Below are positions 15,463-24,069 of a DNA stretch of 45,086 nucleotides, in pieces. The translations under genes were made by a program, and so were the position numbers. Within the stretch, counting starts at the first letter, position 1. Each line of letters starts with the position of its first letter. Under the pieces are notes generated by a model, which worked only from the letters and a program-made list of their open reading frames with translations, searched no databases and had not been told where the DNA came from. Origin of the DNA: Solidesulfovibrio magneticus (lineage in GTDB: Bacteria; Desulfobacterota; Desulfovibrionia; Desulfovibrionales; Desulfovibrionaceae); contig DLGG01000140.1 in NCBI GenBank assembly GCA_002482565.1, positions 780-45,865 of the forward strand. Reading direction: 5' to 3'.

Positions 15463-18400
15463 ATGGGACAAAAATCGATGATACCATTTGTTGATCTACA
15501 GCGTCGGTTTCACCATTTGACGGCTAATGAGCTCGAAGAGCCTGATATCCTCGCTTATTTCAGCGAGAGCGAATTTGGTTCAGGGTTTGGCTGGGACACA
15601 TTGCTGGAGTATGCTCGAGTGGTTCTGATTGCGGAAGCAGGGGCCGGAAAAACAGTGGAAATGTCTAGACAGGCAAAATGCTTAGTTGAAGATGGCAAAC
15701 ACGGGTTCTTTGTCGCATTAGAATCCCTAACATCATCCTCGCTAATAGATCTTCTCTCTCCTGATGAAGAACATTTGTTTTACGATTGGAAGTCTAACGG
15801 CCATACACCCGCTTGGTTTTTTCTCGATGCGGTGGACGAGCTCAAGCTAAAACAAGGAAGACTAGAACGGGCACTTCTTCGCCTGTCAAGAGAGCTACAT
15901 GGCCACCTCGATCGAGCCCGGATTATTATCTCGTGTCGTCCGAGTGACTGGTGCCAAAGTGTGGATATGCCTACAGTGCAGCAACGATTGCCGCTGCTAA
16001 TAACACGTGAAAACAAACTTTCCAGAGATCCTTACGAATCATTTTTAGAAGTATTACGGAAACAAGATCGGCACGTAGTAGCGTTTGCGCAAAATGGAAG
16101 GAGCGAAGAGGATGATGCTCTTGCCGTCAAAACGGTGGTTCTTCTTCCATTGGGCAGGCGTCAAATTGAAATCTACGCACAGCAATCCGGAGTAACGAAT
16201 CCGGCCGCCTTCTTGGCCGAGCTGGATCGGCAAAATGCGTGGACCTTCGCCCGACGTCCACTCGACATTAACGACCTGATCACTGTTTGGACCTGCGAAA
16301 ATCGTCTTGGCACTAGATCGGAGCAACATGAGACGAACATACAAGCCAAGCTGAAGGATCGGCCTGACCGCCCTGATTCAGGAATTCTGACGGAAATTCA
16401 AGCCCGAGAAGGTGCGGAACGTCTTGCCTTGGCCCTCACGCTCACTCGAAACTTAACCATTCGGTCGCTCGACCAGAGCATTGATCCGCAACGCTCGAGG
16501 GGAGTCCTCGACTCAGCGAAAATTCTCATGGACTGGACTGAGCTGGAACGGCAGACGCTCCTGCGGCGAGCTTTGTTTGACCCAGCCACTTATGGCCGTA
16601 TCCGGTTTCACCATCGCTCAGTTCAAGAATACCTCGCCGCTAAGCGTTTACTATGGTTGCGGGAGCAAGGAATGACTACGAAAGCTTTGTCCCGCTTGCT
16701 ATTCGCTGAGCGTTATGGCGTTCAGGTTGCCGTTCCTTCCATGCGGGCTATTGCAGCGTGGCTCTCGCTTTGGGATGAAAACATACGACGTGATTTGACA
16801 AGGTATGAACCCGAGGCACTACTCTCATTTGGTGATCCCGAAGCGCTCAGCTTCGCGGCTCGGACAGATTTATTGCGCGAATTTGCCACAACATACGGAC
16901 AAGGCGGCTGGCGCGGCATTGACATCCCAATTGATGAAGTTCGCAGGCTCGCTCATCCAAGCCTTGCACCTTTAATCCATGCGTTATGGGATGAGGGGCC
17001 AACGAACGATGATGTTCGCCAGTTATTGATTGAGTTGATATGGCAAGGGCGAATAAAGGAATGCGCGAACTTGGCTCGGGCGGCTGCTCTTAACACGGCT
17101 TGGACCGATCATCAACGAATCACAGCCATAAAAGCGTTGCTTGAATGCAATGAAGTAATAACTATCAAGGAAATCGCAGCCGATATCATAACTCAACCTT
17201 CATCATGGCCGGACAGAATTGTTCATCACATTTCTCCATACATATTTCCAAGCATAATTACGGTAGATGAATTAATTGATCTTATTGAGCGAACACCTGA
17301 ATCCGAATTTGCAACAGGTGGCTTCGAGTGGGCATTATGTCAGATAGCTCAATCTATCGAGCCATGGTCAAATGTTGCCGTAACTCTACGAGATAGGGTT
17401 GCTGACTTGATATGGCAAGGGCGTTTCAACGACCAAGACCCATACGATATCCACAGTAAATTTGATCATTTAAAACCTGGCCTCGCATACCTTTGCGAGA
17501 AGCACGCTTGTGATCAACTAAAAATAACGCCGGAATTAATAAGAGCCTGCATCATCGCTAACCGCTTCGGCGGACAGGCAGATAGTCACAATGAGTCGGT
17601 CACAGAGATAAAAAAGGGAATTAGTAACATTGAAGTGCTTCGAAGCCAAATTTTTTGGGCCGAACTCGCCTTGGTAGACGAAGTCTCGACAGTTAACAAT
17701 GATTACGAACGATTAGACCGCGCAGAGCACGGAGGATTGCTTGGATATTTGACTCCTGCCGATCGTTCCTGGCTTCTAATCGCGCTTGAAGACGAGAGCA
17801 GGCCCGAACGTCGCTCTGTTGCATTGCTTGCCCTCCTTCAGTTCTGGCAGCACGGGCGTGATCCTTCTGAAATTGAGAAGCTACGAAAGGCACTTAGAGG
17901 GGATGCGGTGCTTGAGGCAATTTTTGTCAATAAAACCGCTCCGCTAAAGCCCGACAAGGAATTGGAGAGGTTGAATCGCGAACACCTGCAACGGGTACAT
18001 GAACGGGAGGCCAAAGACGAGAAACGCTTAAAGGATTGGGAGCGTTGGCGTGAGGAAGTCCTAGCTGACCCAGTCGGTTGTTTTTCAGAGGAAAAGCAAG
18101 AGAACACGGTGGTTAATCTGCACCGATGGCTCATGACGCTTTATAAAAACAGACATAACTACATGGTGTGGAGCAAAGATGCCATATCAAAATCATTTAG
18201 CTTGGACGTGGCGGAACGTGCAGAGAAAGCATTCCGATCTTGTTGGCGTTCTATAATTCCTGTGCTGTGGAGTAAGCGACAACATGAAGAACGCAATGTT
18301 GTTCTATATTCCTGGCTTCGTGGGCTGTGTGGCCTCTACGCGGAAACGTATTACCCCGAGTGGATGACTTCGATCACTCCTGAGGAAGCCAAGATAGCCA

Positions 18401-19854
18401 CCGCTTATGCAGCGATTGAAATGAATGGGTTTGCGCCGTTTATAGATGAACTTACGAAAACATACCCAATTGAAGTCAATTCTGTACTTGGCGAAGAACT
18501 TGAGGCGGAATTTAAAGTTTGCACTGACTACGATCACTTGCCTATACTACAACATCTTGTCTATGCGACTAATGATGTAAAACATCTTCTTGGGCCTCGT
18601 CTTATTTTGATTGTAAAAGCTATACCATCAGTGATCTCGAATGAGACTGGCCAACGCTTATCACGGCATATTGATCATGTTTTTAGTATATTGAAAGAAA
18701 CTATTCACGGTACTAGTCGAAGAGAACTCTCCTTGGAATGTGCCAAACGCTACCATGCAAACTCGAAGAGTCCATTGGCCGAGTCTTGGCTTAAGGGAAT
18801 ATTTTATTTTGATGTCGAATTAGGAGTTCAGACACTGATTGATTATTTATCTACCTGCAAGTCCCACGAAAATCATGAGCATGTCATAAAGACGTTCGCC
18901 ACACTCTTCGGCGAAAGAGACTGTATCAATTTAAATGCGATTGCCCCATCCCGCCGAGCACACTATCTGTGCCAACTTGTTCGCAACGCATACTTCTTTA
19001 TACGTCGCGAAGAAGATCAAAACCATCTGGGTGCGTACACTCCAAACTTCCGGGACGAAGCGCAAACGGCTCGGAATTTCTTGCTATCAGCCCTATTCGA
19101 AACACCCGGACCCGAAGCTTACAGTGCAATTTTTCAACTCGCTACTGAGCCTGATTTTGCGCATTTCCAGGATCGTTTGCGCCAGCATGCTCGAGAGCGA
19201 GCGGCAAAGGATGCCGAACCTCCTGCATATCGTTCAGAGGATTTAGTTTTTCTTGATCATCGTTACGAAATGCCGCCACGAGACATGGAAAGCTTATTTT
19301 CTGTTATGATGGACCGACTTGATGATCTCCAACATGACATATCACATCATGATTTTTCGGACAGGCGAACTCTTAGGACAATAAGCGAAGAAGATGAAAT
19401 GCAACGTACACTGGCTTTTCGTATCAATATAAACTCAAAGCGTGCTTTTAGTGTAGGCAGAGAGGATGAGGTCGCTGATCGGAAGCGTACGGATATCCGG
19501 CTGACGACTACTTCTGGCAATAAAGCTGTCATCGAAGTGAAGTTAGCTGACAAACGATGGTCTTTGACAGACTTAGAAAGAGCGTTAAATCACCAACTAG
19601 TTGGCCAGTACCTTAGACATGAAACCTGCAAAACTGGATGTCTTCTGCTAACGTATGACGGACAAAAGAAACATTGGGTACATCCTTTAACAAAGAAATA
19701 TCTAAAATTCTCCGAGATGGTTCGTTATCTTGACAAGAAAGCTAAAGAACTTGAAAAAGATCACAATATGAAGATACGACTTGCTGTCTTTGGCCTGGAT
19801 CTGACAGATCCCAAACTAGAGCCTGCCCACAGAGAGGGCAGGCTAGATCGCTGA
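15463..19854 (+). CDS. NACHT-type STAND NTPase with C-terminal PD-(D/E)xK nuclease-like domain (candidate phage-defence protein)
   Basis: 1463 aa, AT-richer than the integrase, and the only large cargo gene of the island. N-terminal NTPase: Walker A AEAGAGKT (57-64), Walker B WFFLDAVDE (118-126), sensor-like IIISCRPSDW (155-163), and FHHRSVQEYLAA (382-393), the winged-helix motif typical of NACHT proteins. Residues ~430-1290 are helical and without recognisable motif, as in the sensor regions of NLR-like proteins; an acidic/basic coiled-coil-like stretch lies near 830-860. C-terminus: D1344 (RTDIRL), 13 residues, E1358-V-K1360 (VIEVKLAD), then QLVGQYL (Q1378-L1384), matching the PD-(D/E)xK nuclease pattern. 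STAND proteins are switch ATPases that oligomerise on sensing a trigger; inference: an antiviral sensor with a DNA-cutting effector. Unlike Avs proteins, the effector is at the C-terminus. Start uncertain (ATG 15463 or 15478, neither with a good ribosome site). A hairpin (19820-19844) overlaps the 3' end. Confidence 0.75.
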   Translation: MGQKSMIPFVDLQRRFHHLTANELEEPDILAYFSESEFGSGFGWDTLLEYARVVLIAEAGAGKTVEMSRQAKCLVEDGKHGFFVALESLTSSSLIDLLSPDEEHLFYDWKSNGHTPAWFFLDAVDELKLKQGRLERALLRLSRELHGHLDRARIIISCRPSDWCQSVDMPTVQQRLPLLITRENKLSRDPYESFLEVLRKQDRHVVAFAQNGRSEEDDALAVKTVVLLPLGRRQIEIYAQQSGVTNPAAFLAELDRQNAWTFARRPLDINDLITVWTCENRLGTRSEQHETNIQAKLKDRPDRPDSGILTEIQAREGAERLALALTLTRNLTIRSLDQSIDPQRSRGVLDSAKILMDWTELERQTLLRRALFDPATYGRIRFHHRSVQEYLAAKRLLWLREQGMTTKALSRLLFAERYGVQVAVPSMRAIAAWLSLWDENIRRDLTRYEPEALLSFGDPEALSFAARTDLLREFATTYGQGGWRGIDIPIDEVRRLAHPSLAPLIHALWDEGPTNDDVRQLLIELIWQGRIKECANLARAAALNTAWTDHQRITAIKALLECNEVITIKEIAADIITQPSSWPDRIVHHISPYIFPSIITVDELIDLIERTPESEFATGGFEWALCQIAQSIEPWSNVAVTLRDRVADLIWQGRFNDQDPYDIHSKFDHLKPGLAYLCEKHACDQLKITPELIRACIIANRFGGQADSHNESVTEIKKGISNIEVLRSQIFWAELALVDEVSTVNNDYERLDRAEHGGLLGYLTPADRSWLLIALEDESRPERRSVALLALLQFWQHGRDPSEIEKLRKALRGDAVLEAIFVNKTAPLKPDKELERLNREHLQRVHEREAKDEKRLKDWERWREEVLADPVGCFSEEKQENTVVNLHRWLMTLYKNRHNYMVWSKDAISKSFSLDVAERAEKAFRSCWRSIIPVLWSKRQHEERNVVLYSWLRGLCGLYAETYYPEWMTSITPEEAKIATAYAAIEMNGFAPFIDELTKTYPIEVNSVLGEELEAEFKVCTDYDHLPILQHLVYATNDVKHLLGPRLILIVKAIPSVISNETGQRLSRHIDHVFSILKETIHGTSRRELSLECAKRYHANSKSPLAESWLKGIFYFDVELGVQTLIDYLSTCKSHENHEHVIKTFATLFGERDCINLNAIAPSRRAHYLCQLVRNAYFFIRREEDQNHLGAYTPNFRDEAQTARNFLLSALFETPGPEAYSAIFQLATEPDFAHFQDRLRQHARERAAKDAEPPAYRSEDLVFLDHRYEMPPRDMESLFSVMMDRLDDLQHDISHHDFSDRRTLRTISEEDEMQRTLAFRININSKRAFSVGREDEVADRKRTDIRLTTTSGNKAVIEVKLADKRWSLTDLERALNHQLVGQYLRHETCKTGCLLLTYDGQKKHWVHPLTKKYLKFSEMVRYLDKKAKELEKDHNMKIRLAVFGLDLTDPKLEPAHREGRLDR

Positions 19855-20133
19855 GTCAGTTAGTAAGCCATTCCAAAGAATTGTTTTGTTAAGTTTTCTA
19901 ACAATTTAAGCTATTTGCGCAAAACTTCTTCTGTGAATTACAGTCGACTGGATGGTCAATTACATCAATGAAATGACTATTTGTGTTTGCAGTTGACAAC
20001 AACGCAGGCCACAATGCTAGACTTGAAAGAAGTGCGCTCACCCATGTTCGCCTTTACACGTTCCGACGAACATATGCACTAGCTGTACGCCATTATGTAT
20101 TTATCACAAATTTCCGGACATCGTACTCAAATA
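19855..20133. other. AT-rich spacer between NACHT gene and mobilization genes
   Basis: Convergent intergenic region with no open frame of interest. No clear terminator with a T tract was seen. Confidence 0.5.
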
Positions 20134-21669
20134 CTACATATTGAGCTCGTTTTCATATTGATTGCGATTAGGTCGTTTGTTTTTTACTGTTTTTGCAAAA
20201 TTTTGTTCAAATATTGTAACAGCAACTCTAATGTTTTGTAGAGCTCTGTTAATTGATTCAAGTTTTGCTCTAGTTCGCGCTGACGTTCTTCCAGACTGGC
20301 CAACCGTTTGTTCTGGGACTTCTCGGCTAAAACGATTTTTTGTTGAAAATCTTCCAGACAGTTGAGAAGGCATCGTTCCAGCTCGGTCATACTCATGTTT
20401 TACTCCAGTTTCACTGCTTGTTGTTTGCCAACCGTCCAGCCTGTCTTCGCGGTCGCCTTCGGCGGCAGGATGATGAACCGGCCATCCTGGTTCTCCAGGA
20501 CCTTCAATCCCCAGTTCCGTTTTTCCAGTTGGCCGACGGTGTTCTCCAGATCGGCTTTGCTCGCATTGAGACTCTGAATTTCCCCTCGTAATATCATGAT
20601 CTTGTACGTGAACAGGGTCACCACGCCCCAGCCGCCCAAGGCCATCCCCGCCAGAAGGGCCATGCTCAGGAGCAGGGCTTGCAGCCATTTTCTGCCGAAG
20701 GTCCAGCTCAGGGTTTGGCAGCGTGAGGCGATGCTCTCTTCCAATGTCCCAAGCTTTTTCTGGATAGCGGCTTCGGTTGTACGCAGCGCGGCGGCCGACG
20801 ACTGCCGCAAGCTCTTGCTCAAGGCGTCGAATTGCTGCCGGGTCAGGGCTTCGAGCTCCTGCCGATCCTGTTCGGTCTTGGCCCGCATGCGCTCGGCCAG
20901 GGAGGCCAGTGAGTTGCCAGTGTTCGGCATAGATTCCCCCTTTGAGGCGAAGCTTTTCGCCACTGGCTGGGTCTTTGACGGTGACGTAGTCCTTGCCCGC
21001 CCTATTGATCTCCAGGTCAGCCTCCCGAAGCACCGCAAGAAGCTCGGAGCGGTTTGTGACCTGCCCCTCTTCGATCTTCATGAGCAGGAAGCCGTGAACG
21101 GCGTCCTTAGCCTCCGCGCGTTCGTCCTTGCCGGGCGTTGTGCCCCATCGGATCAGACGGGCTTTGTGCAGGTCCGCGTGTTCCGGCGTGCGCAGGCGGG
21201 CTCTGGCTGGATCATCCGGCCTAGCCCAACCTTCACGATGATTGTGAAGGTCCCGGAAAACGTCGAAGTGTTTTTGCCAACCCGGCGGGCAGGGATTAAA
21301 GGCCTTGCCGCTTGAAAGCTCTACGCGGGGGATGACAAAATGGAGCTCATGATGCCCGGCATGGTGGTGCCTCACCCACAGGATATTGCGCTGGTCCGGC
21401 TCCAGGCCGGCAAAAGCCACGGCTTCGAAGTCGTCCATGACGCGCGTTTCCTGCTTGGGCGTCACGACTTCGTCCGGATGCCAGGAAAGGACCCCGGCCG
21501 TGAACTTCCATTTGGTGTCCAAGGAGTCGATCAGCTCTCGGGTCAGCTCAGGATCGCCGCGCAGCACCTCGGGCGGATGTTTATCCCGGTCCGGGTAGTC
21601 CAGACGCACCAGGTAGCGTGTCGGCCCATCCCCGGCCCCCTGCCCGTGCGGAAAGACCTTCATGTACAT
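20134..21669 (-). CDS. mobA: MobA/MbeA-like relaxase (MOBP, ColE1-type)
   Basis: 511 aa, close to the 517 of ColE1 MbeA. Start at ATG 21669 behind AGGGAGA, overlapping the mobC end by 10 bp. The N-terminus MYMKVFPHGQGAGDGPTRYL places a tyrosine at position 19, the position I recall for the MbeA nicking tyrosine. Motif III region VRHHHAGHHELHFVIPRVEL has H101, E108 and H110, spaced like the H-E-N metal set of ColE1-type relaxases but with His for Asn. The relaxase nicks oriT and leads the strand into a recipient with help from another element's conjugation apparatus. The C-terminal half overlaps mobB and mobD in another frame and is low in predicted structure, so its sequence is constrained by those genes. 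Confidence 0.82.
   Translation of the reverse strand: MYMKVFPHGQGAGDGPTRYLVRLDYPDRDKHPPEVLRGDPELTRELIDSLDTKWKFTAGVLSWHPDEVVTPKQETRVMDDFEAVAFAGLEPDQRNILWVRHHHAGHHELHFVIPRVELSSGKAFNPCPPGWQKHFDVFRDLHNHREGWARPDDPARARLRTPEHADLHKARLIRWGTTPGKDERAEAKDAVHGFLLMKIEEGQVTNRSELLAVLREADLEINRAGKDYVTVKDPASGEKLRLKGGIYAEHWQLTGLPGRAHAGQDRTGSAGARSPDPAAIRRLEQELAAVVGRRAAYNRSRYPEKAWDIGREHRLTLPNPELDLRQKMAASPAPEHGPSGGDGLGRLGRGDPVHVQDHDITRGNSESQCEQSRSGEHRRPTGKTELGIEGPGEPGWPVHHPAAEGDREDRLDGWQTTSSETGVKHEYDRAGTMPSQLSGRFSTKNRFSREVPEQTVGQSGRTSARTRAKLESINRALQNIRVAVTIFEQNFAKTVKNKRPNRNQYENELNM
20184..20396 (-). CDS. mobD: MbeD/MobD-like mobilization protein, nested in mobA
   Basis: 70 aa. MTELERCLLNCLEDFQQK at the start followed by a long coiled coil with heptads (LEERQRELEQNLNQLTELYK) matches the MbeD/MobD family, small coiled-coil proteins of ColE1-like mobilization regions. 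The ATG lies 3 bp after the mobB stop. Wholly within the relaxase gene on the same strand but a different frame. An alternative ATG is at 20390. Confidence 0.7.
   Translation of the reverse strand: MSMTELERCLLNCLEDFQQKIVLAEKSQNKRLASLEERQRELEQNLNQLTELYKTLELLLQYLNKILQKQ
20400..20930 (-). CDS. mobB: MbeB/MobB-like mobilization protein, nested in mobA
   Basis: 176 aa. Start at 20930 is set by a strong AAGGGGGA site. N-terminus SLASLAERMRAKTEQDRQEL resembles the MbeB/MobB N-terminal family; a helical segment follows, then a membrane helix (about residues 91-115, LQALLLSMALLAGMALGGWG), a coiled-coil stretch (LRGEIQSLNASKADLENTVG) and a basic C-terminus. MobB proteins help the relaxase couple to the transfer channel at the membrane. 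Entirely inside mobA in a shifted frame, as in ColE1. Confidence 0.72.
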   Translation of the reverse strand: MPNTGNSLASLAERMRAKTEQDRQELEALTRQQFDALSKSLRQSSAAALRTTEAAIQKKLGTLEESIASRCQTLSWTFGRKWLQALLLSMALLAGMALGGWGVVTLFTYKIMILRGEIQSLNASKADLENTVGQLEKRNWGLKVLENQDGRFIILPPKATAKTGWTVGKQQAVKLE

Positions 21670-22043
21670 GGCGTCTCCCTGAAGGCTTTTGACTCCATGG
21701 TGGAAGAGGGCTCTTGCCGGTCGCCTTCTCCTGCGCCTGCGCATCGCTTGAGCGACCTCTCGATGCTCAAGAGGGCAGCCAATACCTGAATGGCCTCTGC
21801 CCGGCTTTTGTACGTGTTGGCCCATCGGGCCAGTTGGTTCAGGTTCGCGCCCACTCGGGCAAGCTGGCGAACGTGCTCCTTCTCCAAGGGTGTTTGGCGA
21901 AGGCGGTAGTCCAGGGCGCGTTGGCGGATGAAATCCGTCACAGTCTGGCCCTGGGCTTGCGCCTTGGCCGTGATCGCTTCCTTCTCAGCTGGGGTGACGC
22001 GAAGCTTGATCCAGGCTGTCCGGCTCGGAGCCTTTTCTTTCAT
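21660..22043 (-). CDS. mobC: MobC/MbeC-like relaxosome accessory protein
   Basis: 127 aa from ATG 22043. The N-terminal half (RTAWIKLRVTPAEKEAITAKAQAQGQ followed by TVTDFIRQRAL) is a ribbon-helix-helix pattern, then the MobC signature VRQLARVGANLNQLARWAN. These proteins bind oriT and help open it for the relaxase. The start has an AGGTGA site. The end overlaps the relaxase start by 10 bp. Confidence 0.8.
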   Translation of the reverse strand: MKEKAPSRTAWIKLRVTPAEKEAITAKAQAQGQTVTDFIRQRALDYRLRQTPLEKEHVRQLARVGANLNQLARWANTYKSRAEAIQVLAALLSIERSLKRCAGAGEGDRQEPSSTMESKAFRETPCT

Positions 22044-22059
22044 GGCGTCACCTGCCTTG

Positions 22060-22210
22060 ATGCCTTTGGCAGGGGTCGAGGGGGGCGCAGCCCACCCGCC
22101 AGCCCCGGCAGGGGGCACCGCGTCAGCGCGTGCCCACAACGGGTAGGCTGGCTCTGCGACATGCCGCCGATGCGCGCGGGCTTTTCGCGACAACATACCG
22201 TTGGCGAATA
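22060..22210. other. Candidate oriT region
   Basis: Non-coding DNA directly upstream of mobC, where ColE1-type oriT sites usually lie. Holds a hairpin (22113-22135: GGGCAC, bulge, 3 bp, TCAG loop). The nick site cannot be assigned from sequence. Confidence 0.35.
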
Positions 22211-22270
22211 AAGCGAAATAAGCGAAATAAGGTTCACGCGAGACTCCGCCTTTCTTCGCTTATTTCGCTT
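22211..22270. repeat. 16-bp perfect inverted repeat over the DUF3987 3' end
   Basis: AAGCGAAATAAGCGAA (22211-22226) and its exact complement at 22255-22270, 28-nt loop. Built of an 8-9 bp TTCGCTTA/TTTCGCTT motif and followed by TTTT on the plus strand. May terminate transcription or bind a regulator. Confidence 0.55.
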
Positions 22271-23625
22271 TTTTCGCTTAATTCGCGCAGAGCCAGGATG
22301 ATCCGGGGACGGCCCCCGTTTTTGAGTTTGGTGATGGTGATGCGCTGTTGCGCTTCGAGTTGCTGTAGCAGGGGTTTGAGGCGATCGCGGGGGATATGCC
22401 TGCTTAGGACGCTACTCAGTTCGGTGGCCGTGAGCGGGCCGGCCTTGAGCGCTTCCAGGATTTTATCTTCCAGCGGGTCTGTCGCCCTGTCCCCGAAGAT
22501 GTAGCGCGCCGAATCCTGGGCATAGCGCCACATGGCAAGGGCCGCCTTCAGGTGGGGCTCCTCGATTTTCCCCTGAGCGTCCAAGAGCGAATAGAGGAGC
22601 GCCAGACGGAGGGTTTGCGCTTCGGCCCGGTTGATCATGCTCCCGGCCAGTCCCATGTGCTCCTGGGAGAGCTCTGGGTAGACGTGTCGCCAGAGCTCCA
22701 GGGCGTTTGTCGTCATAGTCATGACGCCGCGCTGCTGGGCTTGTCCCACGCACCGCCAGAGCTCACGCTGCAAGGGCGCAAGCTCTGCGTCCGGCATCCG
22801 TGAAGGCAGGGCAACCAGTTTCGAGCGCCGGGCGCATATCCAAAGGAATCGGTTGCCGAAGCCATTCACGGCCTGCACCTCGCCCAAACACACGGCGAGC
22901 TCCTGCATGGTGATGTGGGTGATGATGCTGATATGCGCGCCGCGCACCAGGACGGGGTTATTCTTGGTCAGGGGGGCATAGTCGCCGGAGTCCCAGAAGC
23001 AGCGGATGCCCATGGAGAGCGTGTTGCCTTCCCGTTTGGTGCAGGCAAGGGCGCTGGCAAACTCCTCGTCCATGATGACGAGCCTTTTGTCTCCCTTTTC
23101 GCGGACCGCTTCGGCGGGGTTCTGCCGCTGCCTCCGCTCCCGCTCCTCATCGCTTTCGTCGCGTACATGATGGGCCAGACCTTCTCCCGTGGAGAGCGGA
23201 CCGCCGCTCTCCCTGGCAGGCAAAGGGACGCCCCAGGCCCTCAAGTCGGCGGGCAGGCAGTGCTCCCGGCCAAACAGCTTCGCCACGGGATGTCGGGAGG
23301 TTCCTTTGCGGGCCTTGCTGGTGCTGCCGCAGATGACGGCAAAGAGGCGCGGCGAGTGGACGGTCTCGCCCACATAGAGGTGCGGGCCTTTATCGGGCGC
23401 ATAGCCATAAACCTCCGCACCGAAACGCACCAACGCCGTGATGCAGACCGCCGCCGGATCAGCTTCGCTGTCGCGCGTCGCCAGCCGCACAAACTCGCCC
23501 AGGATGCCCGGGCAGGCGTCAAACGAGAATCGAGGCCACTCCTTGAGGTTGAGGCCAATGGGATCATCCGGCGGGGCCTCTTGACGTGCGCAGGGCAGCG
23601 AAGCGACCACGGGCCGGCCGCTCAT
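22234..23625 (-). CDS. DUF3987 primase/helicase-like replication protein
   Basis: 463 aa. WPRFSFDACPGILGEFVRLAT near the N-terminus and the modified P-loop ICGSTSKARKGTSRHPV (about 97-113) are hallmarks of DUF3987 proteins, often annotated as plasmid or phage primase-helicases. LVIMDEEFASALA supplies a Walker-B-like acidic pair, and FLWICARRSK follows. C-terminal 80 residues read as a winged helix (DPLEDKILEALKAGPLTATELSSVLSRH). The start overlaps the AlpA-like gene end (ATGA). In this island it could support replication of the excised circle or its regulation. Confidence 0.75.
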   Translation of the reverse strand: MSGRPVVASLPCARQEAPPDDPIGLNLKEWPRFSFDACPGILGEFVRLATRDSEADPAAVCITALVRFGAEVYGYAPDKGPHLYVGETVHSPRLFAVICGSTSKARKGTSRHPVAKLFGREHCLPADLRAWGVPLPARESGGPLSTGEGLAHHVRDESDEERERRQRQNPAEAVREKGDKRLVIMDEEFASALACTKREGNTLSMGIRCFWDSGDYAPLTKNNPVLVRGAHISIITHITMQELAVCLGEVQAVNGFGNRFLWICARRSKLVALPSRMPDAELAPLQRELWRCVGQAQQRGVMTMTTNALELWRHVYPELSQEHMGLAGSMINRAEAQTLRLALLYSLLDAQGKIEEPHLKAALAMWRYAQDSARYIFGDRATDPLEDKILEALKAGPLTATELSSVLSRHIPRDRLKPLLQQLEAQQRITITKLKNGGRPRIILALRELSEKSEISEERRSLA

Positions 23626-23909
23626 TTCTCACCCCTATCCCGCTGTTCCGTTTTTTTGGGCCGGCCGCGTCGTCTGGCAAGCGGCGCGGGCTGTGCGGGG
23701 GAGGTCGGCTTCCAGGGCGTTGCCTGGGACGCCTTGGTGTCGATCCATTCATTCACGGACTCCACCTGCCAAGCCAGCCGACGGCCTAACTTCACAGGCG
23801 GAGGGACGGCGTCAAACTGTTTGCGGGAGAGATGGGCGTGGATTGAAGCGATGCTCTTTCCGAGGATAATTGACAGCTCTTCAATGTTGTAAAAACGCTT
23901 GATAACCAT
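23622..23909 (-). CDS. AlpA/Xis-like helix-turn-helix protein
   Basis: 95 aa from ATG 23909 (AAGGG upstream). MVIKRFYNIEELSIILGKSI...HAHLSRKQFDAVPPPVKLGRRLAWQVESVNEWI follows the MerR/AlpA-type winged helix: recognition helix, proline-rich wing, GRRLAW, EWI. Such proteins act as excisionases or activators of the integrase and replication genes. The tail is basic and AT-hook-like (RRRGRPKKTEQRDRG). It leads the DUF3987 transcript and lies next to the iterons. Confidence 0.8.
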   Translation of the reverse strand: MVIKRFYNIEELSIILGKSIASIHAHLSRKQFDAVPPPVKLGRRLAWQVESVNEWIDTKASQATPWKPTSPAQPAPLARRRGRPKKTEQRDRGEK

Positions 23910-24018
23910 GAGTAACCCTTGTCCCATTGGCTGTTGATGAATAGACAAGGATAACCATAAATATTTATTCTATGTCAAATTTTGAAAAAGTGCAGTGAGT
24001 TCGAGCACTAATAAAAAG

Positions 24019-24069
24019 ATTTGTCATTATTTGTCACTATTTGTCATTATAGTGCATAAATTTGTCATT
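24019..24069 (+). repeat. 10-bp iterons ATTTGTCATT
   Basis: Three tandem units (24019-24048; the middle one ATTTGTCACT) and a fourth at 24060-24069. Flanked by inverted GCACTA (24005-24010) and TAGTGC (24050-24055). In the promoter region of the AlpA-DUF3987 operon. Confidence 0.75.
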
